Below are positions 1 to 7,183 of a DNA stretch of 15,256 nt, piece after piece. The position numbers were made by a program, and so were the translations under genes. Within the stretch, counting starts at the first letter, position 1. Every line of letters begins with the position of its first letter. The notes under the pieces were generated by a model. The model was not told the DNA's origin, made no database searches, and was given only the letters and a program-made list of their open reading frames with translations. Origin of the DNA: an uncultured Panacagrimonas sp. (GTDB lineage: Bacteria > Pseudomonadota > Gammaproteobacteria > Nevskiales > Nevskiaceae); assembly GCA_946481265.1 (NCBI GenBank), contig CAMLNE010000058.1, positions 1 through 15,256 of the forward strand. The letters run 5' to 3'.

Positions 1-99
1 AACCTCGCGGCCCTACAGCCGGAGCGGGTCAAGGCGTTGGCCGGGCGGCTCGCGGCGATCAGGCGCGGGCGATGCGAGGCGCCTTCACCTGGCTCGTGA
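1..99 (+). CDS. 3' end of a convergent gene, sulfatase-like C-terminus (partial)
   Basis: An open frame enters from the left edge and ends at TGA 97-99, giving 32 residues. It begins [19 protein letters not shown] and ends in a basic, then Pro/Ser-rich tail. The pattern N-L-A-x-x-x-P-E-R-V followed by an amphipathic helix resembles the extreme C-terminus of arylsulfatase-type alkaline phosphatase superfamily proteins, where this segment follows the catalytic domain. No catalytic residue lies in the window, so the family call rests only on this tail. The frame overlaps the end of rpsK on the other strand by 15 bp, so the genes converge. Such a neighbour is not expected here, where rpsD normally follows rpsK. 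It could also be a chance open frame. Confidence 0.4.
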   Translation, partial: NLAALQPERVKALAGRLAAIRRGRCEAPSPGS

Positions 100-498
100 T
101 CCGAGCCAGCCGGCGCGGAGGGCCGGGGCGTGCGGGATTGGCGTCACGTCGGTGATGTTCGAAATCTTGAAACCGGCGGCATTGAGCGCGCGCACGGCGG
201 ACTCACGGCCCGGACCGGGTCCCTTGATGCGCACTTCCACGTTCTTCACACCATGTTCCGCCGCGGCCTGCGCGGCCTTGTCGGCGGCAACCTGCGCCGC
301 AAACGGCGTGGACTTGCGCGAGCCCTTGAAGCCCGCAGCACCCGCGGTCGACCAGGAGATCGCGTTGCCCTGGCGGTCCGTGATCAGGACGATCGTGTTG
401 TTGAATGACGCGTGGACATGCACCACGGCATCGCTGATGTTCTTCTTGACGCGCTTGGCGCGCGGCTTGGAACCAGAGGAGGAGCTCGGAGTAGCCAT
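85..498 (-). CDS. rpsK: 30S ribosomal protein S11 with an aberrant C-terminus
   Basis: S11 (uS11) binds 16S rRNA in the platform of the 30S subunit near the E site. Residues 1-18 are a Ser-rich then basic N-terminal extension. Residues 19-123 match the family closely, with [42 protein letters not shown] and ITDVTPIPH all present. After His123 the expected tail NGCRPPKxRRV is absent. It is replaced by 14 unrelated residues, [14 protein letters not shown], before the TGA. The protein is 137 aa against a usual 127-130. The gene starts 11 bp after rpsM, as expected in an alpha operon. The homology break falls near position 129/130, so the gene is probably a fusion formed by a rearrangement or a chimeric assembly. 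Identity of the gene is certain; function of this version is doubtful. Confidence 0.93.
   Translation of the reverse strand: MATPSSSSGSKPRAKRVKKNISDAVVHVHASFNNTIVLITDRQGNAISWSTAGAAGFKGSRKSTPFAAQVAADKAAQAAAEHGVKNVEVRIKGPGPGRESAVRALNAAGFKISNITDVTPIPHAPALRAGWLGSRAR
89..109. other. Perfect 8-bp inverted repeat at the convergent gene ends
   Basis: CTGGCTCG and CGAGCCAG form a perfect 8-bp stem around the 5-nt loop TGATC. The plus-strand stop codon lies in the loop, and the hairpin sits just inside the altered 3' end of rpsK. There is no T-run on either side, so it does not qualify as a canonical intrinsic terminator. It could still act as a bidirectional 3' end structure. Confidence 0.45.
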
Positions 499-509
499 CG
501 TTTACTCGT

Positions 510-869
510 TCAGTTCTTCTTGATCGCGCGACGCGGGCCCTTGCGGGTGCGGGCGTTGGTGCGCGTGCGCTGACCGCGCACGGGGAGACCGCGGCGATGA
601 CGCGTTCCGCGGTAGCAGCCCAAGTCCATCAGGCGCTTGATGCTCATCGAGACTTCACGGCGAAGGTCGCCCTCCACCGTGATCTTGCCAATTTCGGCGC
701 GCAGGGCGTCGAGCTGGCCTTCGGTGAGATTGCGCACCTGCACGGTCGGGTCGAGTTGGGCCGCGGCGCAGATCGCCTTGGCTCGAGTCGGACCGATACC
801 GTAGATCGCCTGCAGGGCAATCACCGTGTGCTTCTTGTCGGGGATGTTGACGCCGGCGATACGTGCCAT
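510..869 (-). CDS. rpsM: 30S ribosomal protein S13
   Basis: S13 (uS13) sits in the head of the 30S subunit, contacts 50S through intersubunit bridges and touches the P-site tRNA with its basic tail. The 119-aa product has the family hallmarks: the start [10 protein letters not shown], the helix-two-turn-helix segment [11 protein letters not shown] (about 24-34), [32 protein letters not shown] (about 70-101) and the C-terminal KGPRRAIKK. Length is normal. It is the first gene of the alpha operon and lies behind its own promoter at 915-943. A GGAG Shine-Dalgarno at 881-884 supports the ATG. In E. coli, S4 represses this operon from the same spot, but the rpsD gene for S4 is not in this window. 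Confidence 0.98.
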   Translation of the reverse strand: MARIAGVNIPDKKHTVIALQAIYGIGPTRAKAICAAAQLDPTVQVRNLTEGQLDALRAEIGKITVEGDLRREVSMSIKRLMDLGCYRGTRHRRGLPVRGQRTRTNARTRKGPRRAIKKN

Positions 870-914
870 GACGCGGGGAACTCCAGGATCTAGGACGCGC
901 GAAAAAGGGCGCGA

Positions 915-943
915 ATTGTACGGATTCGGCGAAGACCGGGCAA
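915..943 (-). promoter_or_regulatory. Alpha operon promoter (sigma70-type)
   Basis: Read on the minus strand: -35 TTGCCC (938-943), a 17-bp spacer, and -10 TACAAT (915-920, five of six to consensus). Transcription should begin near 907-909, giving a leader of about 40 nt before rpsM. The ten bases CGCGCCCTTT begin one base after the -10 box and are repeated at the same place in the S10 promoter. A GC-rich discriminator is typical of promoters inhibited by ppGpp/DksA. The leader looks too short for the S4-binding pseudoknot known from E. coli. Confidence 0.72.
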
Positions 944-950
944 CCTGGCC

Positions 951-1064
951 TTAACCTTGCCGCTGCTTGTGACGCAGATCCGAGCAGATGACACGGACGA
1001 CGCCGTTACGGCGCACGACCTTGCAATTGCGGCAGATCTTCTTGACGGAAGTACGAACTTTCAT
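951..1064 (-). CDS. rpmJ: 50S ribosomal protein L36, zinc-binding type
   Basis: L36 (bL36) is the smallest 50S protein and folds around one zinc ion near the peptidyl transferase base. The 37-codon frame starts at ATG 1062-1064 and ends at TAA 951-953. It begins [19 protein letters not shown] and keeps all four zinc ligands: Cys11, Cys14, Cys27 and His32, spaced C-x2-C-x12-C-x4-H. It is thus the C+ form, with the usual length of 37-38 aa. It lies 39 bp after secY, the gammaproteobacterial position, with a GAGG Shine-Dalgarno just upstream. The call is secure despite the small size. Confidence 0.97.
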   Translation of the reverse strand: MKVRTSVKKICRNCKVVRRNGVVRVICSDLRHKQRQG

Positions 1065-1103
1065 TTCAACCTCGGACGACAGACTTACTGCCCCGACCCC
1101 GCG

Positions 1104-2492
1104 TCAGCGGGTCGCGGCCTTGTTGGAACCCAGTGCCTTTAGGCCGGAGCCGCCCGGCTTACCGCCGCCGCCCGGACCGCCCAGCCCCTTCAGATTGGCC
1201 TTCTTCAACAGGCCATCGTACTGGTGCGACATCAGATGCGCCTGTAGCTGCGCCATGAAGTCCATGATCACCACCACCGTGATCAGCAGCGACGTGCCGC
1301 CGAATGCAAAGGGCACGGCCGCATAGGCGATCATGAACTCCGGCATCAGGCAGATGATGGTGATGTAGGCCGCACCGGCCACCGTCAGGCGAGTCAGCAC
1401 CTGATCGATGTACTTCGCGGTCATCGCGCCCGGCCGGACTCCCGGAATGAAGGCGCCCGACTTCTTGAGGTTCTCCGCCGTCTCACGCGAATCGAATACC
1501 AGCGCGGTATAGAAGAAGCAGAAGAAGATGATCATGCCGGCGTACAGGAAGCCGTGCAGCGCCTGCCCGGGAGAAAGCGCGTTCGACAGCTGGGCCATGA
1601 ATCCGCCGCCCTGGTCGCCACCGAAGAGCTGGGCGAGCGTGGCCGGGAACAGGATGATCGACGACGCGAAGATCGGCGGGATCACGCCGGACATGTTCAG
1701 CTTGAGCGGAAGGTGCTGGGTCTGCGCCGCGAACAGCTTTCGCCCCTGCTGCCGCCGCGCATGGTGCACGGGGATGCGCCGCTGTGCACGCTCGACGTAA
1801 ACCACCGCGTAGGTCACCGCAACAGTCAGCAGGGCCAGCACGATGACCAGGGCCGGGTTGAGCGAACCCTCGCTCACCAGCTGCGCCGTCGATCCGATCG
1901 CCGACGGCAGCCCCGCCACGATACCCGCGAAGATGATCATCGACATGCCGTTGCCGACGCCGCGCTCCGTGATCTGCTCGCCGAGCCACATCAGGAACAT
2001 GGTCCCCGTCACCAGCGAAACCGTGGCGGTGAACACGAAGCCGAAGCCCGGGCTGATGGCGATACCGCTCTTCTGCAGAGCGAAGGAGGCGCCGATCGAC
2101 TGGAAGATCGCCAGGCCGAGCGTTCCGTAGCGCGTGTACTTGGTCAGCGTGCGTCGACCCGCCTCGCCTTCCTTCTTGAGTTCCTTGAGCTGCGGCAGCA
2201 CGGCCGCCATCAGTTGCACGATGATCGAGGCCGAAATGTAGGGCATCACCCCCAGGGCCATGATCGACAGGCGCTCCAGCGCTCCGCCCGAGAACATGTT
2301 GAACATGTCCAGGATCGAGCCGCGCGTCTGGTCAAACAGTGCGGCGAGCTGGACCGGATCGACGCCCGGGACCGGGATGAAGCAGCCGACGCGGAAGACA
2401 ACCAGCGCACCGATCAGGAAGAACAGCCGCCCGCGGACCTCTCCGATCTTGGAGAGATCCGGAACCATCCCGGTGTTGGGCGCCTTTGCCAT
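1104..2492 (-). CDS. secY: Preprotein translocase subunit SecY
   Basis: SecY forms the protein-conducting channel of the SecYEG translocon in the inner membrane and works with SecA and the ribosome. The 462-aa product shows ten hydrophobic segments at roughly 22-40, 77-97, 122-140, 152-170, 184-203, 214-233, 269-289, 313-332, 371-390 and 396-412. Conserved pieces include FIPVPGVDP (TM1 end), [20 protein letters not shown] (68-87), [12 protein letters not shown] (171-182), [18 protein letters not shown] (261-278) and [16 protein letters not shown] (340-355). The usual end near KANLKG (431-436) is followed by a Gly-rich, basic cytoplasmic tail of 26 residues that E. coli SecY lacks. It is last but one in the spc operon, after rplO. 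Confidence 0.98.
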   Translation of the reverse strand: MAKAPNTGMVPDLSKIGEVRGRLFFLIGALVVFRVGCFIPVPGVDPVQLAALFDQTRGSILDMFNMFSGGALERLSIMALGVMPYISASIIVQLMAAVLPQLKELKKEGEAGRRTLTKYTRYGTLGLAIFQSIGASFALQKSGIAISPGFGFVFTATVSLVTGTMFLMWLGEQITERGVGNGMSMIIFAGIVAGLPSAIGSTAQLVSEGSLNPALVIVLALLTVAVTYAVVYVERAQRRIPVHHARRQQGRKLFAAQTQHLPLKLNMSGVIPPIFASSIILFPATLAQLFGGDQGGGFMAQLSNALSPGQALHGFLYAGMIIFFCFFYTALVFDSRETAENLKKSGAFIPGVRPGAMTAKYIDQVLTRLTVAGAAYITIICLMPEFMIAYAAVPFAFGGTSLLITVVVIMDFMAQLQAHLMSHQYDGLLKKANLKGLGGPGGGGKPGGSGLKALGSNKAATR

Positions 2493-2508
2493 GACTCGCG
2501 AGCGGCCT

Positions 2509-2946
2509 CTACTCGGCGATCGAACCGCCGGCGGCGGTAACGGCTTCGCGTGCGCCGACCGTCAGCTTCAGACCCTTGAGGCTCAGCTTCTTGCTCAGCT
2601 CGCCGGTCTTGATGACCTTGACGATCTCGGTGCCGGCGGGCACGAAGCCCTCCGCCTTGAGAACGGCGACATCGATCTCGCCGGTCGCCTTGACCTTCTG
2701 CAGGTCGGACAGGCGCACTTCGGCCGTCAGGCCGAGCAGCGGCGAGTTGAAGCCGCGCTTCGGAAGGCGACGCTGGATCGGCATCTGGCCGCCCTCGAAG
2801 CCCTTCTTGCCGCGTCCACCCTTGCGGGCGCGCTGGCCCTTGTGACCGCGACCCGCAGTCTTGCCCATGCCGGACCCGATGCCACGGCCGACGCGGACGC
2901 GCTCGGTCTTGGAACCTTCGGCGGGCTTGATCGTGTTGAGTTTCAT
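2509..2946 (-). CDS. rplO: 50S ribosomal protein L15
   Basis: L15 (uL15) is a late 50S assembly protein that binds 23S rRNA with a long basic N-terminal arm. The start [13 protein letters not shown] is the family's usual N-terminus, so I placed the start at 2946 rather than at an in-frame ATG 18 bp upstream that would run into the end of rpmD. GAGG lies nine bases before this ATG. Residues 18-50 form the Gly/Arg/Lys-rich arm ([19 protein letters not shown]). Residues 51-145 form the globular domain. The length of 145 aa is typical. Only 4 bp separate it from rpmD. Confidence 0.96.
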   Translation of the reverse strand: MKLNTIKPAEGSKTERVRVGRGIGSGMGKTAGRGHKGQRARKGGRGKKGFEGGQMPIQRRLPKRGFNSPLLGLTAEVRLSDLQKVKATGEIDVAVLKAEGFVPAGTEIVKVIKTGELSKKLSLKGLKLTVGAREAVTAAGGSIAE

Positions 2947-2950
2947 GTCC

Positions 2951-3145
2951 TTAGACCTCTTCAACCTTCAGCATGTAGCTGATCTTGTTGACCATGCCCA
3001 TCACTTCCGGAGTGGCAACCAGCGTGGAGGTGGAGTTGATCTTGCGCAACCCAAGTCCGCGCACAGTGTCCCTGTGCGCCTGCAGGCGACCAAAGGTGCT
3101 CTTCACGAGCGTGACCTTGATCTTCTTGTCGTTCGTCGTCGTCAT
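2951..3145 (-). CDS. rpmD: 50S ribosomal protein L30
   Basis: L30 (uL30) is a small 50S protein bound to 23S rRNA domain II. The 64-aa product has the compact bacterial form without the archaeal extension. It starts with a short polar stretch and then [13 protein letters not shown], followed by [19 protein letters not shown] and a C-terminal helix ([15 protein letters not shown]). Its place between rpsE (11 bp upstream) and rplO (4 bp downstream) is the standard spc order. Confidence 0.96.
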   Translation of the reverse strand: MTTTNDKKIKVTLVKSTFGRLQAHRDTVRGLGLRKINSTSTLVATPEVMGMVNKISYMLKVEEV

Positions 3146-3156
3146 GGCGGATGACC

Positions 3157-3675
3157 TCAGGCAAGGAGTTCTTCGAGCGTCTTGCCACGCTTGGCTGCGA
3201 TCTCGGACGGCTGGTTCATCTTCTTGAGCGCGTCGAGCGTGGCACGAACCATGTTGATCGGATTGCGCGAGCCGAAGGACTTGGCGAGCACGTTCTGCAC
3301 GCCTGCCACTTCGAACACCGCACGCATGGCGCCGCCAGCGATCACGCCGGTACCGTCATAGGCCGGACGCATGAACACGCGAGTGGCGCCGTGCTGGCCC
3401 CAGATCTCGTGCTGCAAGGTCAGGCCCTTGAGCGGCACGCTGACCATGTTCTTGCGGGCCTGCTCCATCGCCTTGGAAATGGCCTGGGGCACTTCGCGTG
3501 CCTTGCCATATCCAAATCCGACCTTGCCGGCACCGTCTCCGACCACCGTCAGCGCGGTGAAGGCGAACTGCTTGCCGCCCTTGACCGTCTTGCTGACACG
3601 GTTGACCGTGACGAGCTTTTCCTTGAGATCGCCGCCGGATTGCGAATCGTCGTACTGGTTGTTTTGGTTCGCCAT
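3157..3675 (-). CDS. rpsE: 30S ribosomal protein S5
   Basis: S5 (uS5) lies at the mRNA entry channel and is important for decoding accuracy. It is the classical site of spectinomycin-resistance and ram mutations. The 172-aa product has a polar Asn/Gln/Asp-rich N-terminus (residues 2-12). The double-stranded-RNA-binding-like domain (about 17-80) contains [19 protein letters not shown] and [12 protein letters not shown], and the C-terminal domain contains [20 protein letters not shown] and [18 protein letters not shown]. Length is close to the usual 166-175. The loop after VNRV carries the ordinary SKTVKGGK sequence, so no resistance-type deletion is seen. It starts 3 bp after rplR. Confidence 0.97.
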   Translation of the reverse strand: MANQNNQYDDSQSGGDLKEKLVTVNRVSKTVKGGKQFAFTALTVVGDGAGKVGFGYGKAREVPQAISKAMEQARKNMVSVPLKGLTLQHEIWGQHGATRVFMRPAYDGTGVIAGGAMRAVFEVAGVQNVLAKSFGSRNPINMVRATLDALKKMNQPSEIAAKRGKTLEELLA

Positions 3676-3678
3676 GTC

Positions 3679-4035
3679 TTAGAACTCCAGGCCGGCTTCG
3701 CGCGCGGCATCAGCCAGCGCCTGAACGCGGCCGTGATACTTGAAACCGGAACGGTCGAAAGCGACCTTGGTGATGCCGGCGGCCTTCGCACGTTCGGCGA
3801 TCGCGGTGCCCACCTTCTTGGCGGCCTCCACGTTGCCGGTCGACTCGAGCCCCTCGATCACAGCCTTCTCGACCGTCGAAGCCGCTGCCAGGGTGTGCGA
3901 CGCATCCGGCGCGATGATCTGCGCATAGATGTGCTGCGGCGTGCGGTACACGGTCAAGCGGTTGGCGCCCAGCGTGCGGATATGCATGCGCGTGCGCTTT
4001 GCGCGACGCAGGCGAGAGGTTCTTTTGTCTTTCAT
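3679..4035 (-). CDS. rplR: 50S ribosomal protein L18
   Basis: L18 (uL18) binds 5S rRNA together with L5 and L25 and helps dock it on the central protuberance. The 118-aa product has a basic N-terminus ([16 protein letters not shown]). It is followed by [18 protein letters not shown], the variable middle helix with [20 protein letters not shown], and the conserved end [29 protein letters not shown]. Length is normal (117-120). The 77-bp gap upstream of it is the largest inside the spc block. Confidence 0.97.
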   Translation of the reverse strand: MKDKRTSRLRRAKRTRMHIRTLGANRLTVYRTPQHIYAQIIAPDASHTLAAASTVEKAVIEGLESTGNVEAAKKVGTAIAERAKAAGITKVAFDRSGFKYHGRVQALADAAREAGLEF

Positions 4036-4112
4036 GCCGCGATGTCCTGTGCTTCGTTACGGTTGCCTCGCTCCCCGCCTTCCATTCGTGCGCGGGGGTG
4101 GCGCGGCGCGAC
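4036..4112 (-). other. 77-bp rplF-rplR spacer with a small GC hairpin
   Basis: This is the longest spacer between spc genes. It has a 6-bp all-GC inverted repeat (4073-4078 with 4092-4097) around a 13-nt loop, without a T-run. I see no convincing promoter. AGGA a few bases before the rplR ATG is a likely ribosome binding site. The hairpin may be chance in DNA of this GC content. Confidence 0.35.
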
Positions 4113-4643
4113 TTACTTCTTCTTCGCTTCCTTGAGCTCGACGCGCTCGTCGGAGTAGCGCACGCCCTTGCCCTTGTACGGCTCGGGCGGCCGGAAGCGA
4201 CGGATGTCGGCAGCAACCTGCCCCACCATCTTCTTGTCGGCACCCTTGACCAGGATCTCGGTCTGCGTCGGCGTTTCCACCGTGATGCCTTCCGGGATCG
4301 GGTACTCGATGGGATGCGAGAAGCCCAGCGAGAGATTGACCTTCGTGCCTTGCGCCGCGGCGCGATAGCCGACGCCAACCAGGGTGAGCTTCTTCTGGTA
4401 GCCGGTCGTGACGCCGACCACCATGTTGTTGATCAGCGCACGCACGGTGCCCGACTGCATGGCATCTGCCTTCACCGAGGCTTCGGACACGTTGAGGACG
4501 CCGTCCTTGATGTCCACCGAAACCGAATCCGGCAGGGCGACATTCAGCGTCGACTTGGCGCCCTTCACGGTCACGGTGCCGTTGGCCGCGGTGATCTGCA
4601 CTCCGGCCGGAATGTTCACCGGCATTTTTGCTACGCGGGACAT
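4113..4643 (-). CDS. rplF: 50S ribosomal protein L6
   Basis: L6 (uL6) sits at the base of the L7/L12 stalk near the sarcin-ricin loop, where elongation factors bind. It has two tandem L6 domains: about 1-82 ([24 protein letters not shown]) and about 83-176. The second holds [25 protein letters not shown] and the signature [19 protein letters not shown] (about 144-162). The C-terminus is Lys-rich (ELKEAKKK). The 176-aa length is typical. It begins 12 bp after rpsH and is followed by a 77-bp gap before rplR. Confidence 0.97.
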   Translation of the reverse strand: MSRVAKMPVNIPAGVQITAANGTVTVKGAKSTLNVALPDSVSVDIKDGVLNVSEASVKADAMQSGTVRALINNMVVGVTTGYQKKLTLVGVGYRAAAQGTKVNLSLGFSHPIEYPIPEGITVETPTQTEILVKGADKKMVGQVAADIRRFRPPEPYKGKGVRYSDERVELKEAKKK

Positions 4644-4655
4644 GTCTCTTATTCC

Positions 4656-5051
4656 TTAGGAAACAATGCAGACCACTTCGCCGCCCTGGCCGGCGGCACG
4701 GGCCTTCTTGTCGCTGACCATGCCGCTGGCCGTCGATACGATCGCCACACCCAGACCCCCGAGCACCGTCGGAAGCTCGTCCTTGCCCTTGTACACCCGC
4801 AGGCTCGGCGTACTGACCCGATCGATCTTCTCGATCACCGGCTTGCCCTCGAAATACTTGAGCGCAACGGTGATGGTCTTCTTGCTGCCTTCCGCGGCGA
4901 CGTCGTAGCCCAGGATGTAGCCCTCGTCCTGGAGGACGTTGGCGATCGCTTCCTTGGCCTTCGACGACGGGCTCTTGATGGTCTTCTTGCGTGCCGACTG
5001 ACCGTTGCGAATACGGGTCAGAAAATCGGCAATGGGATCGGTCATCGACAT
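4656..5051 (-). CDS. rpsH: 30S ribosomal protein S8
   Basis: S8 (uS8) is a primary 16S rRNA binder in the central domain. In E. coli it represses translation of the spc operon by binding mRNA near rplE. The 131-aa product starts [18 protein letters not shown], continues with [18 protein letters not shown], and ends with the conserved block [19 protein letters not shown] ([21 protein letters not shown]) and GGEVVCIVS. There are two in-frame ATGs six bases apart. I kept the first because GAGAG lies seven bases before it. The gene lies 52 bp after rpsN. Confidence 0.96.
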   Translation of the reverse strand: MSMTDPIADFLTRIRNGQSARKKTIKSPSSKAKEAIANVLQDEGYILGYDVAAEGSKKTITVALKYFEGKPVIEKIDRVSTPSLRVYKGKDELPTVLGGLGVAIVSTASGMVSDKKARAAGQGGEVVCIVS

Positions 5052-5103
5052 GTGATTACTCTCAAAGCTAGGTCGGCCCTCGGCCTCCCTACTTCTTCAA
5101 TGG

Positions 5104-5409
5104 TTACCAGCTGGCCTTCTTCAGCCCAGGAACTTCGCCGCGCATCGCCGCTTCACGCAGCTTGTGGCGCGCCAGACCGAACTTCTTGTAGACACCCCGC
5201 GTGCGGCCCGTGATCGCGCAGCGGTTGCGCTGTCGCGTGTAGCTGCCGTCGCGCGGCAGCTTCTGCAGCGTCACCGACGCAGCCTGCTTCTCGTCGTAGG
5301 AAGCGTTCGGGTCCTTGAGGACCAGGCGAAGCTTCTCACGCTTCTTCTCGTCCTTGTTGACCTGCTTGGTGCGGCGCGTCTCGCGCTCGATCATGCTGCG
5401 CTTTGCCAT
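5104..5409 (-). CDS. rpsN: 30S ribosomal protein S14, zinc-free long form
   Basis: S14 (uS14) binds the 16S rRNA 3' domain in the 30S head. At 101 aa this is the long, zinc-independent type found in gammaproteobacteria. It lacks the CxxC...CxxC ribbon, and only one Cys remains, in [14 protein letters not shown] (about 60-73). The C-terminal block [26 protein letters not shown] is almost identical to the E. coli protein. The N-terminal third is more diverged and rich in Lys/Arg/Glu. It lies between rplE (11 bp upstream) and rpsH, the normal order. Confidence 0.97.
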   Translation of the reverse strand: MAKRSMIERETRRTKQVNKDEKKREKLRLVLKDPNASYDEKQAASVTLQKLPRDGSYTRQRNRCAITGRTRGVYKKFGLARHKLREAAMRGEVPGLKKASW

Positions 5410-5420
5410 ATCGCGTGACC

Positions 5421-5957
5421 TTACTTGCGGAAGGGGAAGTTGAAGGCATCGAGCAGCGCCCGTCCTTCTTCGTCCGTCTTCGCCGTGGTGGTGAAGGTGA
5501 TGTTCATGCCGCGCAGGGCATCGATCTTCTCGTACTCGATTTCCGGAAAGATGATCTGCTCGGTGATGCCGAAATTGAAGTTGCCCTGGCCGTCAAAGCC
5601 TCGCGCGGAGATACCGCGGAAGTCGCGGATGCGCGGCAGCGCAACGGCGATCAGACGCTCCAGAAATTCGTACATGCGCTCACGGCGCAGCGTGACCTTC
5701 ACGCCGACCGGATAGTTCTCGCGCACCTTGAAGGTAGCGATCGACATGCGCGTCTTGGTCACAACCGGCTTCTGGCCGGCGATCGCGGTCATGTCGGCCA
5801 CCGCGTGCTCGATGACCTTCTTGTCTGCCGTCGCCTCGCCCACGCCCATGTTGAGCGTGATCTTCTTGAGGCGCGGCACGGCCATCACGTTGCAATCGAG
5901 CTTCTTCTGCAGCTCGGACGCGATCTTCTCGCGGAAATCAGTCTGGAGGGTCGCCAT
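5421..5957 (-). CDS. rplE: 50S ribosomal protein L5
   Basis: L5 (uL5) binds 5S rRNA and forms bridge B1b with S13 at the top of the subunit interface. It also touches the P-site tRNA. The 178-aa product carries [15 protein letters not shown] (about 29-43), [20 protein letters not shown], the [14 protein letters not shown] helix, [18 protein letters not shown] (about 111-128) and the end block [12 protein letters not shown]. Length is standard (178-180). It follows rplX by 12 bp. In E. coli the S8 operator covers this gene's start; I could not recognise a matching fold here by eye. Confidence 0.97.
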   Translation of the reverse strand: MATLQTDFREKIASELQKKLDCNVMAVPRLKKITLNMGVGEATADKKVIEHAVADMTAIAGQKPVVTKTRMSIATFKVRENYPVGVKVTLRRERMYEFLERLIAVALPRIRDFRGISARGFDGQGNFNFGITEQIIFPEIEYEKIDALRGMNITFTTTAKTDEEGRALLDAFNFPFRK

Positions 5958-5969
5958 CGCTATGCTCGC

Positions 5970-6296
5970 TTAACCGTCCACCAGTTCCTGGTTGGACTTG
6001 AAATAACGCACCTTGCGGCGCTTCTCGCCTTCACCCTCGAAGCGGAATCCCACGCGGTCGCCCTTCGACGCCTTGTGGTTCCACAGCATCACGTTCGAGA
6101 TCTGGATCGGCATCTCCTTCTCGACAATGCCTCCCGCGACGCCGGCGTTCGGATTGCCCTTCTGGTGCTTCTTGACGACGTTGATGCCCTCGACAAGCAG
6201 CTTGCCGTCCGCGCGCACCGCGGAGACCTTGCCCCGGCGACCTTTGTCGCGGCCCGTGATGACGACGACGTCGTCGCCCTTCTTGATCTTGCTCAT
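5970..6296 (-). CDS. rplX: 50S ribosomal protein L24
   Basis: L24 (uL24) is an assembly initiator of the 50S subunit that binds the 5' end of 23S rRNA and later sits near the exit tunnel. The KOW motif is visible at about 3-30 ([25 protein letters not shown]). It is followed by [29 protein letters not shown] and a C-terminal basic stretch with [19 protein letters not shown]. The 108-aa length is normal. It lies 12 bp after rplN. Confidence 0.96.
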   Translation of the reverse strand: MSKIKKGDDVVVITGRDKGRRGKVSAVRADGKLLVEGINVVKKHQKGNPNAGVAGGIVEKEMPIQISNVMLWNHKASKGDRVGFRFEGEGEKRRKVRYFKSNQELVDG

Positions 6297-6308
6297 TTGC
6301 CTTCGACC

Positions 6309-6674
6309 TCAGATCACTTCAGGCGCCAGCGACACGATCTTCATGAACCGGTCGCGCAGCTCGCGCGTCACGGGCCCGAAGATGCGGGTGCCGATGGGCT
6401 CCAACTTGCTGGACAGCAGCACCGCGGCGTTGCTGTCGAAACGGATCGCGGAGCCGTCCGGGCGGCGGATCGGATGCCTGGTGCGAACGACCACCGCGTC
6501 GTGCACCTCGCCCTTCTTGACCTTGCCACGCGGGATCGCGTCCTTGACCGTCACCTTGATCAGGTCACCGACATTCGCGTAACGGCGATACGTCGCACCC
6601 TTGACCTGGATGACCTGCACGAGCTTGGCGCCGCTGTTGTCGGCGACGACGAGGAATGATTCCTGTTGAAGCAT
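6309..6674 (-). CDS. rplN: 50S ribosomal protein L14
   Basis: L14 (uL14) lies at the subunit interface, forms bridges B5 and B8 and is the binding site of the silencing factor RsfS. I placed the start at 6674 ([17 protein letters not shown]) because this is the family N-terminus and AGGAG lies about six bases upstream. An open extension to 6803 is only the antisense-like continuation into rpsQ. Motifs: [36 protein letters not shown] block (about 34-56), [24 protein letters not shown] and [11 protein letters not shown]. The length is 121 aa, usual 122. It is the first gene of the spc group, only 16 bp from rpsQ. I see no separate spc promoter. Confidence 0.97.
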   Translation of the reverse strand: MLQQESFLVVADNSGAKLVQVIQVKGATYRRYANVGDLIKVTVKDAIPRGKVKKGEVHDAVVVRTRHPIRRPDGSAIRFDSNAAVLLSSKLEPIGTRIFGPVTRELRDRFMKIVSLAPEVI

Positions 6675-6690
6675 GGGAGTCTCCTCGTGC

Positions 6691-6981
6691 TCAGGCGTGG
6701 GTCGAAAGCACTTCGACCAGCTTGAAGTGCTTTGTGGCCGAAATCGGACGCGTCTCGACGATTGCAACCATGTCGCCTTCCTTGGCCGACTGGTTCTCGT
6801 CATGCGCGTGCAGCTTGGTCGAGCGCCGCAGGATCTTTCCGTAAAGCGGATGCTTCACGCTGCGCTCGACCAGGACCGTGATGGTCTTGTTCATCTTGTT
6901 CGACACGACACGGCCGACGATGCGGCGCTCGGTCTTGGCGGCCGCGGCGTCCGACGCCGCTGGAGTATTGGCTTCGCTCAT
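6691..6981 (-). CDS. rpsQ: 30S ribosomal protein S17
   Basis: S17 (uS17) is a primary 16S rRNA 5'-domain binder with an OB fold. The 96-aa product has an extra Ala-rich, low-complexity N-terminus (about residues 1-16). The core follows: [64 protein letters not shown]. coli S17 is 84 aa, so the added length is at the N-terminus. It starts one base after the rpmC stop and is the last gene of the S10 group. Confidence 0.96.
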   Translation of the reverse strand: MSEANTPAASDAAAAKTERRIVGRVVSNKMNKTITVLVERSVKHPLYGKILRRSTKLHAHDENQSAKEGDMVAIVETRPISATKHFKLVEVLSTHA

Positions 6982-6982
6982 C

Positions 6983-7183
6983 TCACTTGCTCTTCTGGTT
7001 CAGCAACGTCTGCACACGCGCCACCTTCTTGCGCGCATCGCGCGTCAGGTGCGACTGGTTCATCTGCCCCATCGAGGCCTGCATGCGCAGGTTGAACTGC
7101 TCCTGGCGCAGCGCAACGAGTTCTGCCTTCAGTCCGACCGCGTCCTTCGAACGCAGCGACTTCACGTAGTCCGTGGTCTTCAT
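6983..7183 (-). CDS. rpmC: 50S ribosomal protein L29
   Basis: L29 (uL29) is a two-helix protein at the polypeptide exit, next to L23, where it helps form the docking site for SRP and trigger factor. The 66-aa product has the family pattern [32 protein letters not shown] first helix (about 9-36), then [23 protein letters not shown]. The start ATG shares one base with the rplP stop (TGATG arrangement), which suggests coupled translation. Confidence 0.96.
   Translation of the reverse strand: MKTTDYVKSLRSKDAVGLKAELVALRQEQFNLRMQASMGQMNQSHLTRDARKKVARVQTLLNQKSK

Noticed and set aside
4073..4097. GC hairpin between rplF and rplR as a terminator
   Set aside because: Only 6 bp with a 13-nt loop and no T-run. 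The spc genes downstream have no other promoter that I can see, so termination here is unlikely.
5052..5103. Small GGCC repeat between rpsN and rpsH as a regulatory element
   Set aside because: A 4-bp stem is expected by chance in a sequence of this GC content.
3999..5213. 404-aa open frame on the plus strand across rplR, rplF, rpsH and rpsN
   Set aside because: It lies antisense to four certain ribosomal genes, is rich in His/Arg/Asp/Leu as expected for a shadow frame in high-GC DNA, and resembles no family I know.
5403..6659. 418-aa open frame on the plus strand across rplE, rplX and rplN
   Set aside because: Same pattern: antisense shadow of conserved genes, with no domain, no start signal and no promoter.
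6675..6720. Separate spc promoter before rplN
   Set aside because: The spacer is only 16 bp and I found no -35/-10 pair of the quality seen at the S10 and alpha promoters. Transcription probably continues from the S10 promoter.
6675..6803. N-terminal extension of L14
   Set aside because: The extra 43 residues overlap rpsQ in another frame and no L14 has them. The ATG at 6674 has a good ribosome binding site.
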